Shown here piece by piece: positions 6,750 through 13,398 of a stretch of DNA of 19,154 bases (the stretch's first letter is position 1; each line of letters opens with the position of its first letter). The notes under the pieces are model-generated. The model made no database searches. It had not been told where the DNA came from and saw only the letters and a program-made list of their open reading frames with translations. The stretch spans positions 1-19,154 of the forward strand of contig CAZWIF010000021.1 of NCBI GenBank assembly GCA_964634355.1, read 5' to 3'. The DNA comes from CAKPSH01 sp964634355. Lineage in GTDB: Bacteria > Bacillota > Clostridia > TANB77 > CAG-508. Position numbers and translations under genes: made by a program.

Positions 6750-6764
6750 ACATAGTTGTCCACA
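6665..6764 (+). promoter_or_regulatory. Cluster of four DnaA-box-like sequences
   Basis: Three exact TTATCCACA sequences (6665-6673, 6733-6741, 6744-6752) and one TTGTCCACA (6756-6764), all in the same orientation. The last three are spaced 11 and 12 bp start to start, about one helical turn. They match the consensus DnaA box TTATNCACA (known for bacteria generally). An AT-rich stretch with a T-run follows at 6765-6790. No dnaA, dnaN or rpmH is in the window, so calling it an origin is not justified. Confidence 0.6.
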
Positions 6765-6824
6765 TTTTTTTGATTTATGTTTATAAATATTGGCAGTAAT
6801 TGTTTTACTTATAAAATGTATATA

Positions 6825-6887
6825 AACACAAATTTGATATAAAAGCCCTTGTATCAAAGGCTTTGTCAGCCGCTACCAATTTGTGTT
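6825..6887. repeat. Inverted repeat enclosing a smaller hairpin, upstream of rpsM
   Basis: AACACAAATT (6825-6834) and AATTTGTGTT (6878-6887) are perfect complements. Inside is a second stem, AAAGCC (6842-6847) with GGCTTT (6859-6864), extended by TTG/CAA. On the minus strand the inner stem is followed by TTTTATAT, giving a mild terminator-like look. It starts 18 bases after the rpmJ stop codon. It may be a folded leader or a scar of an inserted element. Confidence 0.6.
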
Positions 6888-6904
6888 GATATCTAAATTA
6901 ATTA

Positions 6905-7018
6905 TTAACCTTGTCTTTGTTTATGTTTTGGATTTTCGCAAATTACTCTAATAACGCCTTTTCTTTTTATTACTTTGCATTTTTCGCACATTGGCTTTAC
7001 TGATGGTCTTACTTTCAT
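6905..7018 (-). CDS. rpmJ: 50S ribosomal protein L36
   Basis: Smallest ribosomal protein, 37 residues beginning MKVRPSVKPMCEKCKVIKRK and ending NPKHKQRQG, which is the canonical L36 sequence. The zinc ligands C11, C14, C27 and H32 are all present, so this is the zinc-dependent form. ATG 7018 follows GGAGGG. It lies 35 bases after infA, as usual, and before rpsM, but with a long repeat-filled space on that side. Confidence 0.98.
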   Translation of the reverse strand: MKVRPSVKPMCEKCKVIKRKGVIRVICENPKHKQRQG

Positions 7019-7053
7019 GGTTCTATCCCTCCTGAATTTTTTATATTGTTACA

Positions 7054-7272
7054 TTATTTGGCACGCCATGTAATTCTTCCCCTTGATAAATCATAAGGTG
7101 AAAGTTCTACACGAACTTTATCTCCTGGTAATATCTTGATATAATTTTGTCTTAGTTTGCCTGAAATGTGTGCTAAAACTTGATGTCCATTTTCTAATTC
7201 AACTTTAAAAGTTGTACTTGGTAATGTTTCTACAACCGTTCCTTCAACTTCTATAATATCTTCTTTTGCCAA
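7054..7272 (-). CDS. infA: Translation initiation factor IF-1
   Basis: Binds the 30S A-site during initiation. 72 residues, a single S1/OB-fold domain, with the hallmark sequence AKEDIIEVEGTVVETLP, VLAHISGKLRQNYIKILPGD and SPYDLSRGRITWR. The start codon is TTG (7272-7270), with GGGGAG 7 bases upstream; homology begins exactly there and no nearby ATG fits. A non-ATG start could limit expression. It is the first gene after the strong promoter at 7327-7355. Confidence 0.97.
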   Translation of the reverse strand: MAKEDIIEVEGTVVETLPSTTFKVELENGHQVLAHISGKLRQNYIKILPGDKVRVELSPYDLSRGRITWRAK

Positions 7273-7326
7273 TTGATTTCTCCCCTTTCAATTATGTAAC
7301 ATTTAATCATGCTAGTTAACTGTAGT

Positions 7327-7355
7327 ATTATATATCATTTTTAGTATAATGTCAA
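7327..7355 (-). promoter_or_regulatory. Perfect consensus promoter for infA-rpmJ-rpsM-rpsK-rpsD-rpoA-rplQ
   Basis: On the minus strand, TTGACA (7355-7350), 17-base spacer, TATAAT (7332-7327), all consensus. The -35 box is formed by the Leu-Thr codons near the C-terminus of map, and the map stop codon lies in the spacer. Transcription would begin near 7320, giving a leader of about 48 bases before infA. It would uncouple the alpha-operon genes from the long spc transcript. Confidence 0.88.
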
Positions 7356-8111
7356 TACTTTTGGCTCTTTTTCTGTAACTAAAATTGTATTTTCATAATG
7401 AGCTGCTTTTGTACCATCTTGAGAAACTATTGTCCATCCATCGTCCAGTTCCCATATATCTGGCTTTCCAGCTATTACCATTGGTTCAATTGCTAGTGTC
7501 ATTCCAGCTTCTATTTTTGGGCCTTTCCCTGGTTTTCCATAATTAGGAATTCCCGGATCCTCATGCATTTTTCTTCCTATTCCATGTCCTTGGAACTCTT
7601 TTACAACACTGAATCCGTTCTTTTCAACATATTGTTGTATTGCATAAGAAATATCTCCAATTCTATATCCTGGTCTAGCAAATTTAATTCCTTCAAAAAA
7701 AGCTTGCTTTGTAACTTCCACTAATTTTTTGTCTTCTTTGGAAGCATTTCCCACAATGTGAGTTCTTGCCGCATCTCCATTATATCCATTCTTATATGTA
7801 ACAAGGTCAATACTTATTACATCTCCATCTTTTAGTTTTACTTTTCTAGATGGTATTCCATGAATCACTTCATCATTTACTGAAGCACATATTGAACCGG
7901 GGAAATTCATTACGCCTTTTTCTCCACTTGGATAACCTTTCTCTGCTGGAATTCCTCCATTTTCTCTTATCACTTTTTCTGCCAATTGATCGAGTTCTAA
8001 TGTTGTTATCCCTGGTTTTATTGCTTTCTCTATAGTTTTGTGAACTAAAGCAGTAACTCTACAAGCCTCCTCCATTAATTCAATTTCCCTTTTTGATTTT
8101 ATCTCTATCAT
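7341..8111 (-). CDS. map: Methionine aminopeptidase, type I
   Basis: Removes the N-terminal methionine from nascent proteins. 256 residues, normal type Ia length without an N-terminal zinc finger. The five metal ligands of the pita-bread fold are present: D102, D113, H176 (GHGIG), E209 (IEP) and E240 (YEN); H84 of HGIP is also there. ATG 8111 is preceded by AGAGGAC. It follows adk by 120 bases. Its last codons double as the -35 box of the downstream promoter. Confidence 0.98.
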   Translation of the reverse strand: MIEIKSKREIELMEEACRVTALVHKTIEKAIKPGITTLELDQLAEKVIRENGGIPAEKGYPSGEKGVMNFPGSICASVNDEVIHGIPSRKVKLKDGDVISIDLVTYKNGYNGDAARTHIVGNASKEDKKLVEVTKQAFFEGIKFARPGYRIGDISYAIQQYVEKNGFSVVKEFQGHGIGRKMHEDPGIPNYGKPGKGPKIEAGMTLAIEPMVIAGKPDIWELDDGWTIVSQDGTKAAHYENTILVTEKEPKVLTLY

Positions 8112-8186
8112 TTTATTGTCCTCTTTAACATTTTTTAATTTTGCGTATCATGTTCTATATTATATATTTCTGTAATATTTTAATGT

Positions 8187-8216
8187 CTTGTGCGGAGGCA
8201 AGCCCCTCCCTACAAG
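8187..8216. repeat. GC-rich hairpin repeat between map and adk
   Basis: CTTGT/ACAAG (8187-8191/8212-8216) encloses GGAGG/CCTCC (8194-8198/8205-8209). In minus orientation it reads TTGTAGGGAGGGGCTTGCCT, strikingly GC-rich within AT-rich DNA. The opening GTAGGG is shared with the element at 8968-8990, suggesting a related interspersed palindrome. Confidence 0.7.
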
Positions 8217-8231
8217 TTAATTTGCATTTTT

Positions 8232-8894
8232 TTATTTTGTATTTAAAATTTCAATAATTTCTGCTGCTGCTTTATCTGCCATTCTATTTTTTGAAATTGT
8301 AATTTCCTCATTTTGTACAATTCCTTTTTCTTCATAATATTTTAGAACTGGAGCTGTTTGTGTATCATAAATTTCTAATCTATTATTTATAGCTTCTTCG
8401 CTCTTATCATCTTCTCTTTGAACTAACTCTGTTCCGCACTTATCACAAATGCCTTCTATTTTTGGTTTATTAAGTTTTATATTATATGTTGTTTTACATT
8501 TTGGGCAAATTCTTCTAGTAACCATTCTGTCTATTATCTCTTCTCTAGGTGAAATCAAATTGATAACCATATCAATATTTTTATTTCTCTCTACTAACAT
8601 CTCATCTAATCTTTTTGCTTGCTCTGTCGTTCTAGGAAAACCATCTAATATCACACCTGCTTTAGCCTCATCTGAATCTAATGCTTCTGCAACCATTGGA
8701 ACAGTTATGTCGTCTGGTACAAGCTTTCCCTGTGACATATATTTATTAGCTTCAATTCCAAGCTTCGTCTGTTCTTTAATATTTTTTCTAAAAATATCAC
8801 CTGTTGATAATTGCATTATTCCTAATTTATCACATAATATTCCAGCTACTGTACCCTTTCCAGTACCTTGTGCTCCCATTATTACTAATAACAT
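8232..8894 (-). CDS. adk: Adenylate kinase
   Basis: Interconverts ATP + AMP and 2 ADP. 220 residues. P-loop GAQGTGKGT at 7-15 (the usual form is GPPGAGKGT), AMP-binding segments STGDIFR (30-36) and DGFPRT (84-89), and a zinc-type LID with C130, C133, C150 and C153. I start at ATG 8894 with GGAGGAG 6 bases upstream; the open frame extends 19 codons further without homology. Standard position between secY and map. Confidence 0.97.
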   Translation of the reverse strand: MLLVIMGAQGTGKGTVAGILCDKLGIMQLSTGDIFRKNIKEQTKLGIEANKYMSQGKLVPDDITVPMVAEALDSDEAKAGVILDGFPRTTEQAKRLDEMLVERNKNIDMVINLISPREEIIDRMVTRRICPKCKTTYNIKLNKPKIEGICDKCGTELVQREDDKSEEAINNRLEIYDTQTAPVLKYYEEKGIVQNEEITISKNRMADKAAAEIIEILNTK

Positions 8895-8920
8895 ATTTTT
8901 CTCCTCCATTTTAAACATTT

Positions 8921-8950
8921 TGAAATTTACAAATCCCTTATCAAATTTCA
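8921..8950. repeat. Inverted repeat in the adk leader
   Basis: TGAAATTT (8921-8928) and AAATTTCA (8943-8950) are perfect complements with a 14-base loop, 27 bases upstream of the adk start. The arms are similar to those of other hairpins in this window, but in AT-rich DNA this could be chance. Confidence 0.45.
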
Positions 8951-8967
8951 TTTTTTTAAATTCTAAT

Positions 8968-8986
8968 GGGCACGGTCACCGTGCCC
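8968..8986. repeat. Perfect GC-rich palindromic hairpin between secY and adk
   Basis: GGGCACGG-TCA-CCGTGCCC, an 8-bp perfect stem with a 3-base loop. In minus orientation the element is preceded by GTAGG, as at 8187-8216. No T-run follows, so it looks like an interspersed palindrome and not a terminator; as RNA it would be very stable and could affect secY/adk message stability. Confidence 0.85.
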
Positions 8987-9002
8987 CTACTATTTTCAAA
9001 AT

Positions 9003-10325
9003 TTAATCCAAGAATCCTTTGTAGTGTCTCATAACAAGTTGTGATTCTAATTGTTGTACAATCTCTAGTGCAACTCCAACTACGATAAGTATAGACGTTC
9101 CTCCAAAAGAAATATCTAAACTTGTAAATCTTAATAACATTGGTAACACAGCAATTACGGCTAAGAATAATCCTCCAAACCAAGTTATTTTTGATATTAT
9201 AGAAGACAAATATTCTGATGTAGGCTTTCCAGCTCTTATACCAGGTATAAATCCTCCATTCTTTTTAATATTAGTTGCAACTTCTGCAGGATTAAATGTT
9301 GCATAAGTATAAAAGAAAGTAAATGCCACTATTAATAGTAAATATACTATCGCATTAGCTATTGAATACCCAATTGGAACACTTGATGATGATGTCGCAA
9401 TTGAAAATTTATAAATAACTGCCCAAAATCCCGTTTCTGATGCAATATTTTGATTAAACATTGAAATAATCATTGCAGGGAATGTCATAAATGATGATGC
9501 AAATATTATTGGCATAACCCCCGCCATAACTAATTTTAATGGAATATGTGTATTTTGTCCTCCATACATTTTCCTTCCAACTACTTTTTTTGCATATTGT
9601 ACAGGTACTCTTCTCTCAGCCTGTTGTACAAATACAACTCCTGCAACTAAAATTATAGCTCCTATTATAACCCCTAATGTTGTAATTAATCCTGTTGTAG
9701 AAAAACCTGTTGATGTAAATATTAAATTAAATAGAGTGACTACTCCACTTGGAAGTCCAGAAATAATACCTACGAAAATAATTACTGAAATTCCGTTACC
9801 AATTCCTTTATTGGTTATTTCATCACCTAACCACATAAGTAAGCATGTTCCTGTAACCAATGATAATACAACTGTTATAGCAGTAAGTACTGTATCATCT
9901 ACAAATATTCCATATCCTTTATATGATAAATAAATTCCTAATCCTTCTACTATTGCAAGAAGAACTGTAAGATATTTTGTGTATTTATTTAATTTTTGTC
10001 TTCCTAGTTCTCCACCTTCTTTAGCCATCTTTTCCCAAGATGGAATAACCATTGATAATAATTGGATTACAATAGATGCTGTGATATATGGACTTATACT
10101 CATAGCAAACATTGTGAATCTTGATAAAGCTCCTCCTGAGATAATATTTATTAAGCTTCCAAATCCAGATGATGTTGTCCCCATTGCCTCCTCTAAAGCA
10201 ATACTATCAACTCCAGGGACAGTCAAATAACAACCTAATCTAAATATAACTATAAGTAATAATGTATATAGTAGTCTTTTTCTAACATCTGGGGTTTTCA
10301 GTGCATTTTTTATTGTTTGTAACAA
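9003..10325 (-). CDS. secY: Preprotein translocase subunit SecY
   Basis: Channel subunit of the SecYEG translocon in the cytoplasmic membrane. 440 residues with ten predicted membrane segments. Recognised from KRLLYTLLLIVIFRLGCYL (TM1), the plug-region SGGALSRFTMFAMSISPYIT, GIGNGISVIIFVGI (TM5) and the conserved C-terminal IVQQLESQLVMRHYKGFL. The start codon is TTG (10325-10323), directly abutting the rplO stop (TAATTG), with AGAGGTGA 5 bases upstream inside the end of rplO; the homology begins there (MLQTIKNALKTPDVRKR). Translational coupling to rplO is likely. Confidence 0.97.
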   Translation of the reverse strand: MLQTIKNALKTPDVRKRLLYTLLLIVIFRLGCYLTVPGVDSIALEEAMGTTSSGFGSLINIISGGALSRFTMFAMSISPYITASIVIQLLSMVIPSWEKMAKEGGELGRQKLNKYTKYLTVLLAIVEGLGIYLSYKGYGIFVDDTVLTAITVVLSLVTGTCLLMWLGDEITNKGIGNGISVIIFVGIISGLPSGVVTLFNLIFTSTGFSTTGLITTLGVIIGAIILVAGVVFVQQAERRVPVQYAKKVVGRKMYGGQNTHIPLKLVMAGVMPIIFASSFMTFPAMIISMFNQNIASETGFWAVIYKFSIATSSSSVPIGYSIANAIVYLLLIVAFTFFYTYATFNPAEVATNIKKNGGFIPGIRAGKPTSEYLSSIISKITWFGGLFLAVIAVLPMLLRFTSLDISFGGTSILIVVGVALEIVQQLESQLVMRHYKGFLD

Positions 10326-10760
10326 TTAAATCACCTCTATCTTTCCACCTGCAGCCACAATTTTTTCTCCTGCAGATTTTGTAAATCTATTGGCTTTAAC
10401 TGTTAATTTTTTATCAATAGAACCTGTTCCAATTACTACTATTCCATCTCTTACTTTTCCAATTATTCCATCTGCTAGAAGTGTTGCTGCATCTACTTCT
10501 TCTACTGTTGATTTATTAAGCATTGTCAAAGTTACTTCTGTATATTCTTTAGCGTGAATATTTTTAAATCCTCTTTTTGGTAATCTTCTATATAAAGGAG
10601 TTTGACCACCTTCGAAGCCACGTCTAATTTTTCCTCCAGTTCTTGCTTTCTGTCCTTTATGTCCTTTTCCAGAAGTTTTTCCAAGTCCAGAACCTATGCC
10701 ACGTCCAACTCTTCTTCTCGTAACTTTTGATGTTTCTGGTTTTAACTCTCCTAATTGCAT
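10326..10760 (-). CDS. rplO: 50S ribosomal protein L15
   Basis: Large-subunit assembly protein, 144 residues. Starts MQLGELKPETSKVTRRRVGR, followed by the glycine-rich basic tail GIGSGLGKTSGKGHKGQKAR typical of L15, and ends GEKIVAAGGKIEVI. ATG 10760 has GGAGG 9 bases upstream; the frame is open a further 34 codons into AT-rich spacer without homology. In most bacteria rpmD (L30) would precede it; here it does not. Confidence 0.98.
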   Translation of the reverse strand: MQLGELKPETSKVTRRRVGRGIGSGLGKTSGKGHKGQKARTGGKIRRGFEGGQTPLYRRLPKRGFKNIHAKEYTEVTLTMLNKSTVEEVDAATLLADGIIGKVRDGIVVIGTGSIDKKLTVKANRFTKSAGEKIVAAGGKIEVI

Positions 10761-10849
10761 TTCTCTCTTCCCTCCTTTTAATCTCATATTAATAATAATA
10801 TTTCTTTTGAAATTTTGCAAGACAATTAAATATAATAATATAATAATTA

Positions 10850-11049
10850 CAAAATTTCCCACGAATATATTACAAAATTTCCTCTACTTTTTTACCTCTT
10901 TTAGCTGCTACAGTTTCTACTTTGTAAAATCGTAGTTGAAATCTCTTTATATATATATTCGAGTGAAATTTTGCAAGCAAAATTTCCCACGAATATATTA
11001 CAAAATTTCCTCTACTTTTTTACCTCTTTTAGCTGCTACAGTTTCTACT
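10850..11049. repeat. 72-bp exact direct repeat: duplicated 3' end of rpsE
   Basis: 10850-10921 is identical to 10978-11049, offset 128 bp. The right copy holds the genuine last 17 codons and stop of rpsE plus 20 bases beyond; the left copy is a coding remnant (ETVAAKRGKKVEEIL and stop) without a start, lying in the rpsE-rplO space. Each copy ends, on the left, in the arm CAAAATTTCCCACG of the hairpin element. The two copies differ in the sequence that follows that arm. This space (10761-10997) otherwise holds AT-rich sequence and no L30 gene. Confidence 0.95.
10959..10991. repeat. Small hairpin repeat element, copy near rpsE
   Basis: TCGAGTGAAATTTT and AAAATTTCCCACG flank a short loop; stem GAAATTTTGC/GCAAAATTTC with a 2-base loop. 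The same 14-base and 13-base arms occur at 6688-6722, but there the two innermost pairs are C-G and T-A instead of G-C and C-G. The paired changes argue that the hairpin itself is conserved. Confidence 0.75.
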
Positions 11050-11492
11050 GTACTCATGTTTGTAAGTGCTTGAATTGTAGCTGATACAACGTTTCTAGGA
11101 TTGGTTGTTCCTATTATTTTTGATCTAACGTCTTTATATCCTGCTAATTCCAGTACTGGTCTTACACTACCTCCTGCTATTAATCCTGTACCAACAGCAG
11201 CTGGTTTTAATATAACTTTAGCACTTCCAAATTTTCCAACAAATTCATGAGGGATTGTTGTTCCTACAACTGGAACTGTTACTAAGTTTTTCTTTGCGTC
11301 TTGGATAGCTTTTTTAATTGCATCAGGAACTTCTGATGATTTACCATTTCCAACACCAATATGTCCATTTTCATCTCCAACAACAACTACAGCACTAAAT
11401 CTAAATGTTCTACCACCTTTAACAACTTTTGCTACTCTGCTGATAGATACAACTTTTTCTTTTAATTCAACTGGATTTTGATTTTCCTCCAT
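10998..11492 (-). CDS. rpsE: 30S ribosomal protein S5
   Basis: Small-subunit protein near the A-site entrance, involved in accuracy. 164 residues, normal. Contains the double-stranded RNA-binding-like N-domain (VVSISRVAKVVKGGRTFRFS, VVVVGDENGHIGVGNGKSSE) and the C-domain (GTGLIAGGSVRPVLELAGYK, SKIIGTTNPRNVV). ATG 11492 follows GGAGG. Its last 17 codons are duplicated downstream (10850-10921), but the gene itself is intact. Confidence 0.98.
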   Translation of the reverse strand: MEENQNPVELKEKVVSISRVAKVVKGGRTFRFSAVVVVGDENGHIGVGNGKSSEVPDAIKKAIQDAKKNLVTVPVVGTTIPHEFVGKFGSAKVILKPAAVGTGLIAGGSVRPVLELAGYKDVRSKIIGTTNPRNVVSATIQALTNMSTVETVAAKRGKKVEEIL

Positions 11493-11515
11493 TTTAGGTT
11501 CTTTCCTCCTTTTTT

Positions 11516-11875
11516 CTAAAATTCTAATCCTCCACTGCGGGCTGATTCTGCTAATTCTTTTATTACTCCATGATAGATATATCCGCCTCTATCATATACA
11601 ACATTTTTTATATTTTTTTCAAGAGCTCTTTTAGCTATTAATTCTCCAACTTGTTTTGCAGCCTTAATATTGCTATGTTTTTCCTTAACTTCTTTATCTA
11701 AAGTAGAAGCTGCCACTAAAGTAACTCCCTTAGTATCATCAACTATTTGTGCATAAACATTTGTATTACTTCTATAAACACAAAGTCTTGGACGTTCTGG
11801 CGTTCCACTTATTTTTCTGCGAACACGAATATGTCTTCTTTTTCTTTCCATTTCTCTATTAGTTTTAGAAACCAT
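11516..11875 (-). CDS. rplR: 50S ribosomal protein L18
   Basis: 5S rRNA-binding protein of the central protuberance, working with L5. 119 residues. Recognised from RKRRHIRVRRKISGTPERPR (11-30), LCVYRSNTNVYAQIVDD and the C-terminal DRGGYIYHGVIKELAESAR. ATG 11875 is preceded by AAAGGAG. It precedes rpsE by 23 bases and follows rplF by 39. Confidence 0.98.
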   Translation of the reverse strand: MVSKTNREMERKRRHIRVRRKISGTPERPRLCVYRSNTNVYAQIVDDTKGVTLVAASTLDKEVKEKHSNIKAAKQVGELIAKRALEKNIKNVVYDRGGYIYHGVIKELAESARSGGLEF

Positions 11876-11914
11876 TTTTTTATCTCCTTTCTAATAAATT
11901 TTATTTTTGTAAAA

Positions 11915-12454
11915 CTATTTCTTACCAGTTTTACCTTCTTTTCTACGTATAACTTCATCAACATATTTGATACCTTTGCCTTTATACACTTCAGGTAATC
12001 TCTTTGTTCTGATAACAGCTGCTGTTTGACCAACAAGTTCTTTATCAATACCTCTTACAATAATTTGGTTTTGACTTGGAACATCAAAAGTAATACCAGC
12101 AGGTGCTTCAAATATTACTGGATGAGAATATCCCAATGTTAAATTTAAGTTATTTCCTTGTTTTGCAACCCTATATCCAACACCATTGATTTCTAGTTCT
12201 TTTTTGAATTCTTCTTTAACACCTATTATCATATTGTTAATTAAAGTTCTTGTTAAACCGTGTAGGCTTCTAGCCATTGGTTCATCATTTGGTCTTGTAA
12301 CAATCACTTTATTTTCTTCGATTGATATTTTCATCATAGAATTAAATTCCTTTTCAAGGCTTCCCTTTGGACCTTTTACAGAAACTTTATTTCCATCAAC
12401 CTTAACTTCTACTCCTTCTGGAATTGTAATAGGTTGTTTTCCTATTCTTGACAT
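11915..12454 (-). CDS. rplF: 50S ribosomal protein L6
   Basis: Protein at the base of the L7/L12 stalk near the sarcin-ricin loop. 179 residues with two related halves. Start MSRIGKQPITIPEGVEV, internal SLHGLTRTLINNMI, and the C-terminal RTKRLPEVYKGKGIKYVDE. I start at ATG 12454 with AGAGGTG upstream; a GTG three codons earlier lies within that ribosome binding site. Confidence 0.98.
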   Translation of the reverse strand: MSRIGKQPITIPEGVEVKVDGNKVSVKGPKGSLEKEFNSMMKISIEENKVIVTRPNDEPMARSLHGLTRTLINNMIIGVKEEFKKELEINGVGYRVAKQGNNLNLTLGYSHPVIFEAPAGITFDVPSQNQIIVRGIDKELVGQTAAVIRTKRLPEVYKGKGIKYVDEVIRRKEGKTGKK

Positions 12455-12553
12455 TATTTTCACCTCTCTATAATTCTTCTATTTTTGATACATTAAGGCT
12501 TATGTATTTAGCTGATGCTTTACAAATCTCACCTCTCATATATCACTTCTCAT

Positions 12554-12952
12554 TTACCATACATATGCAATTACTTCTCCACCTACTCCATTTTGTCTTG
12601 CTTCCTTATCTGTCATAACCCCTTTAGATGTAGAAACTATTGCTATACCTAAACCATTTAAGACTTTTGGTAAATCTTCTTTTGAAGAATAAATTTTTAA
12701 TCCTGGTTTACTTATTCTTTTTATACCATCAATTACTCTATTTCCTTTTTCATCATATTTTAAAGTAATTCTTATTGTCGCTTGATTTTCCCCTGCTATC
12801 TCCTCGAAAGATTTTATATATCCTTCTTTAAATAATATATTAGCAATAGCTAACTTCATTTTAGATGCTGGAACATCTACAGTTTTATGTTTAGCTGTAT
12901 TAGCATTTCTAATTCTAGTTAACATATCTGCTATTGGATCTGTAGTCACCAT
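12554..12952 (-). CDS. rpsH: 30S ribosomal protein S8
   Basis: Primary 16S rRNA binder; in E. coli it represses the spc operon by binding its own mRNA near rplE, but I cannot identify such a site here by eye. 132 residues: TTDPIADMLTRIRNANTAKH (3-22), KMKLAIANILFKEGYI and the C-terminal STSKGVMTDKEARQNGVGGE. ATG 12952 follows GGAGGG at 10 bases; the open frame extends 21 codons further without homology. Confidence 0.98.
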   Translation of the reverse strand: MVTTDPIADMLTRIRNANTAKHKTVDVPASKMKLAIANILFKEGYIKSFEEIAGENQATIRITLKYDEKGNRVIDGIKRISKPGLKIYSSKEDLPKVLNGLGIAIVSTSKGVMTDKEARQNGVGGEVIAYVW

Positions 12953-13023
12953 TATAGTTAGTCCCTCCTTCTCTATTTTTTTATTTTTTAATTTACTCAT
13001 TTTTATGTTATTCAATAAAACAA

Positions 13024-13074
13024 GAAAATAATTTAATTATTTTCTCACACCAGTTAAATTTGCTCAGCAAATTT
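13024..13074. repeat. Two adjacent hairpins between rpsN and rpsH
   Basis: GAAAATAATT/AATTATTTTC around one central base (13024-13044), then AAATTTGCT/AGCAAATTT around one base (13056-13074). The second resembles the hairpin in the metK leader (1558-1576). They occupy most of the 140-base rpsN-rpsH space. Neither is followed by a T-run on the minus strand. Confidence 0.75.
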
Positions 13075-13092
13075 ATCACAGTTCTAATTGTT

Positions 13093-13278
13093 TTACCAAC
13101 TTGCTTTTTTCACTCCAGGAATTTCACCTTTATGAGCTAATTCTCTGAAGCATACACGGCATATACCATATTTTCTTATATAACCATGAGGTCTTCCACA
13201 TAATTTACATCTATTGTATTCTCTTGTTGCGTATTTTTGTGGTTTCTGTTGTTTTACAATCATTGACTTTTTTGCCAT
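13093..13278 (-). CDS. rpsN: 30S ribosomal protein S14, zinc-binding type
   Basis: 61 residues, the short type-Z S14. Zinc ligands C24, C27, C40 and C43 in RCKLCGRPHG and GICRVCFRELAHKGEIPGVK. Two ATGs are possible: 13287 has GGAGG only 2 bases upstream, too close, whereas 13278 begins MAKKSM as in Bacillus and has GGAGG 11 bases upstream; I choose 13278. It sits between rplE and rpsH as in other Firmicutes. Confidence 0.96.
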   Translation of the reverse strand: MAKKSMIVKQQKPQKYATREYNRCKLCGRPHGYIRKYGICRVCFRELAHKGEIPGVKKASW

Positions 13279-13398
13279 TCTAGCCATTTCCTCCTTTTCA
13301 TTTCTTTTTCGAATTTATTTCCACTCATCTTTATTTGCTTGTTCTAATTTCATTATGGTTAAATGTTAATGTTTCGACTAACTTCTAACATCTAATCC

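Noticed and set aside
6665..6764. Chromosomal origin (oriC)
   Set aside because: Only four boxes, no dnaA/dnaN/rpmH context, and it sits inside a transcribed operon; kept as a DnaA-box-like cluster only.
6842..6870. Strong intrinsic terminator after rpmJ
   Set aside because: Stem is short and its T-tract is interrupted (TTTTATAT); termination here would cut off rpsM-rplQ, so at most an attenuator.
8449..9006. 185-codon plus-strand open frame opposite adk
   Set aside because: Antisense shadow of adk and its leader; hydrophobic composition arises from the complementary AT-rich codons.
8956..9183. 75-codon minus-strand frame at the end of secY
   Set aside because: Lies mostly inside secY in another frame and has no homology; SecY itself is intact to its normal C-terminus.
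11809..12048. 79-codon minus-strand frame between rplF and rplR
   Set aside because: Out-of-frame overlap of two well-identified genes; lysine-rich composition is an artefact of the frame.
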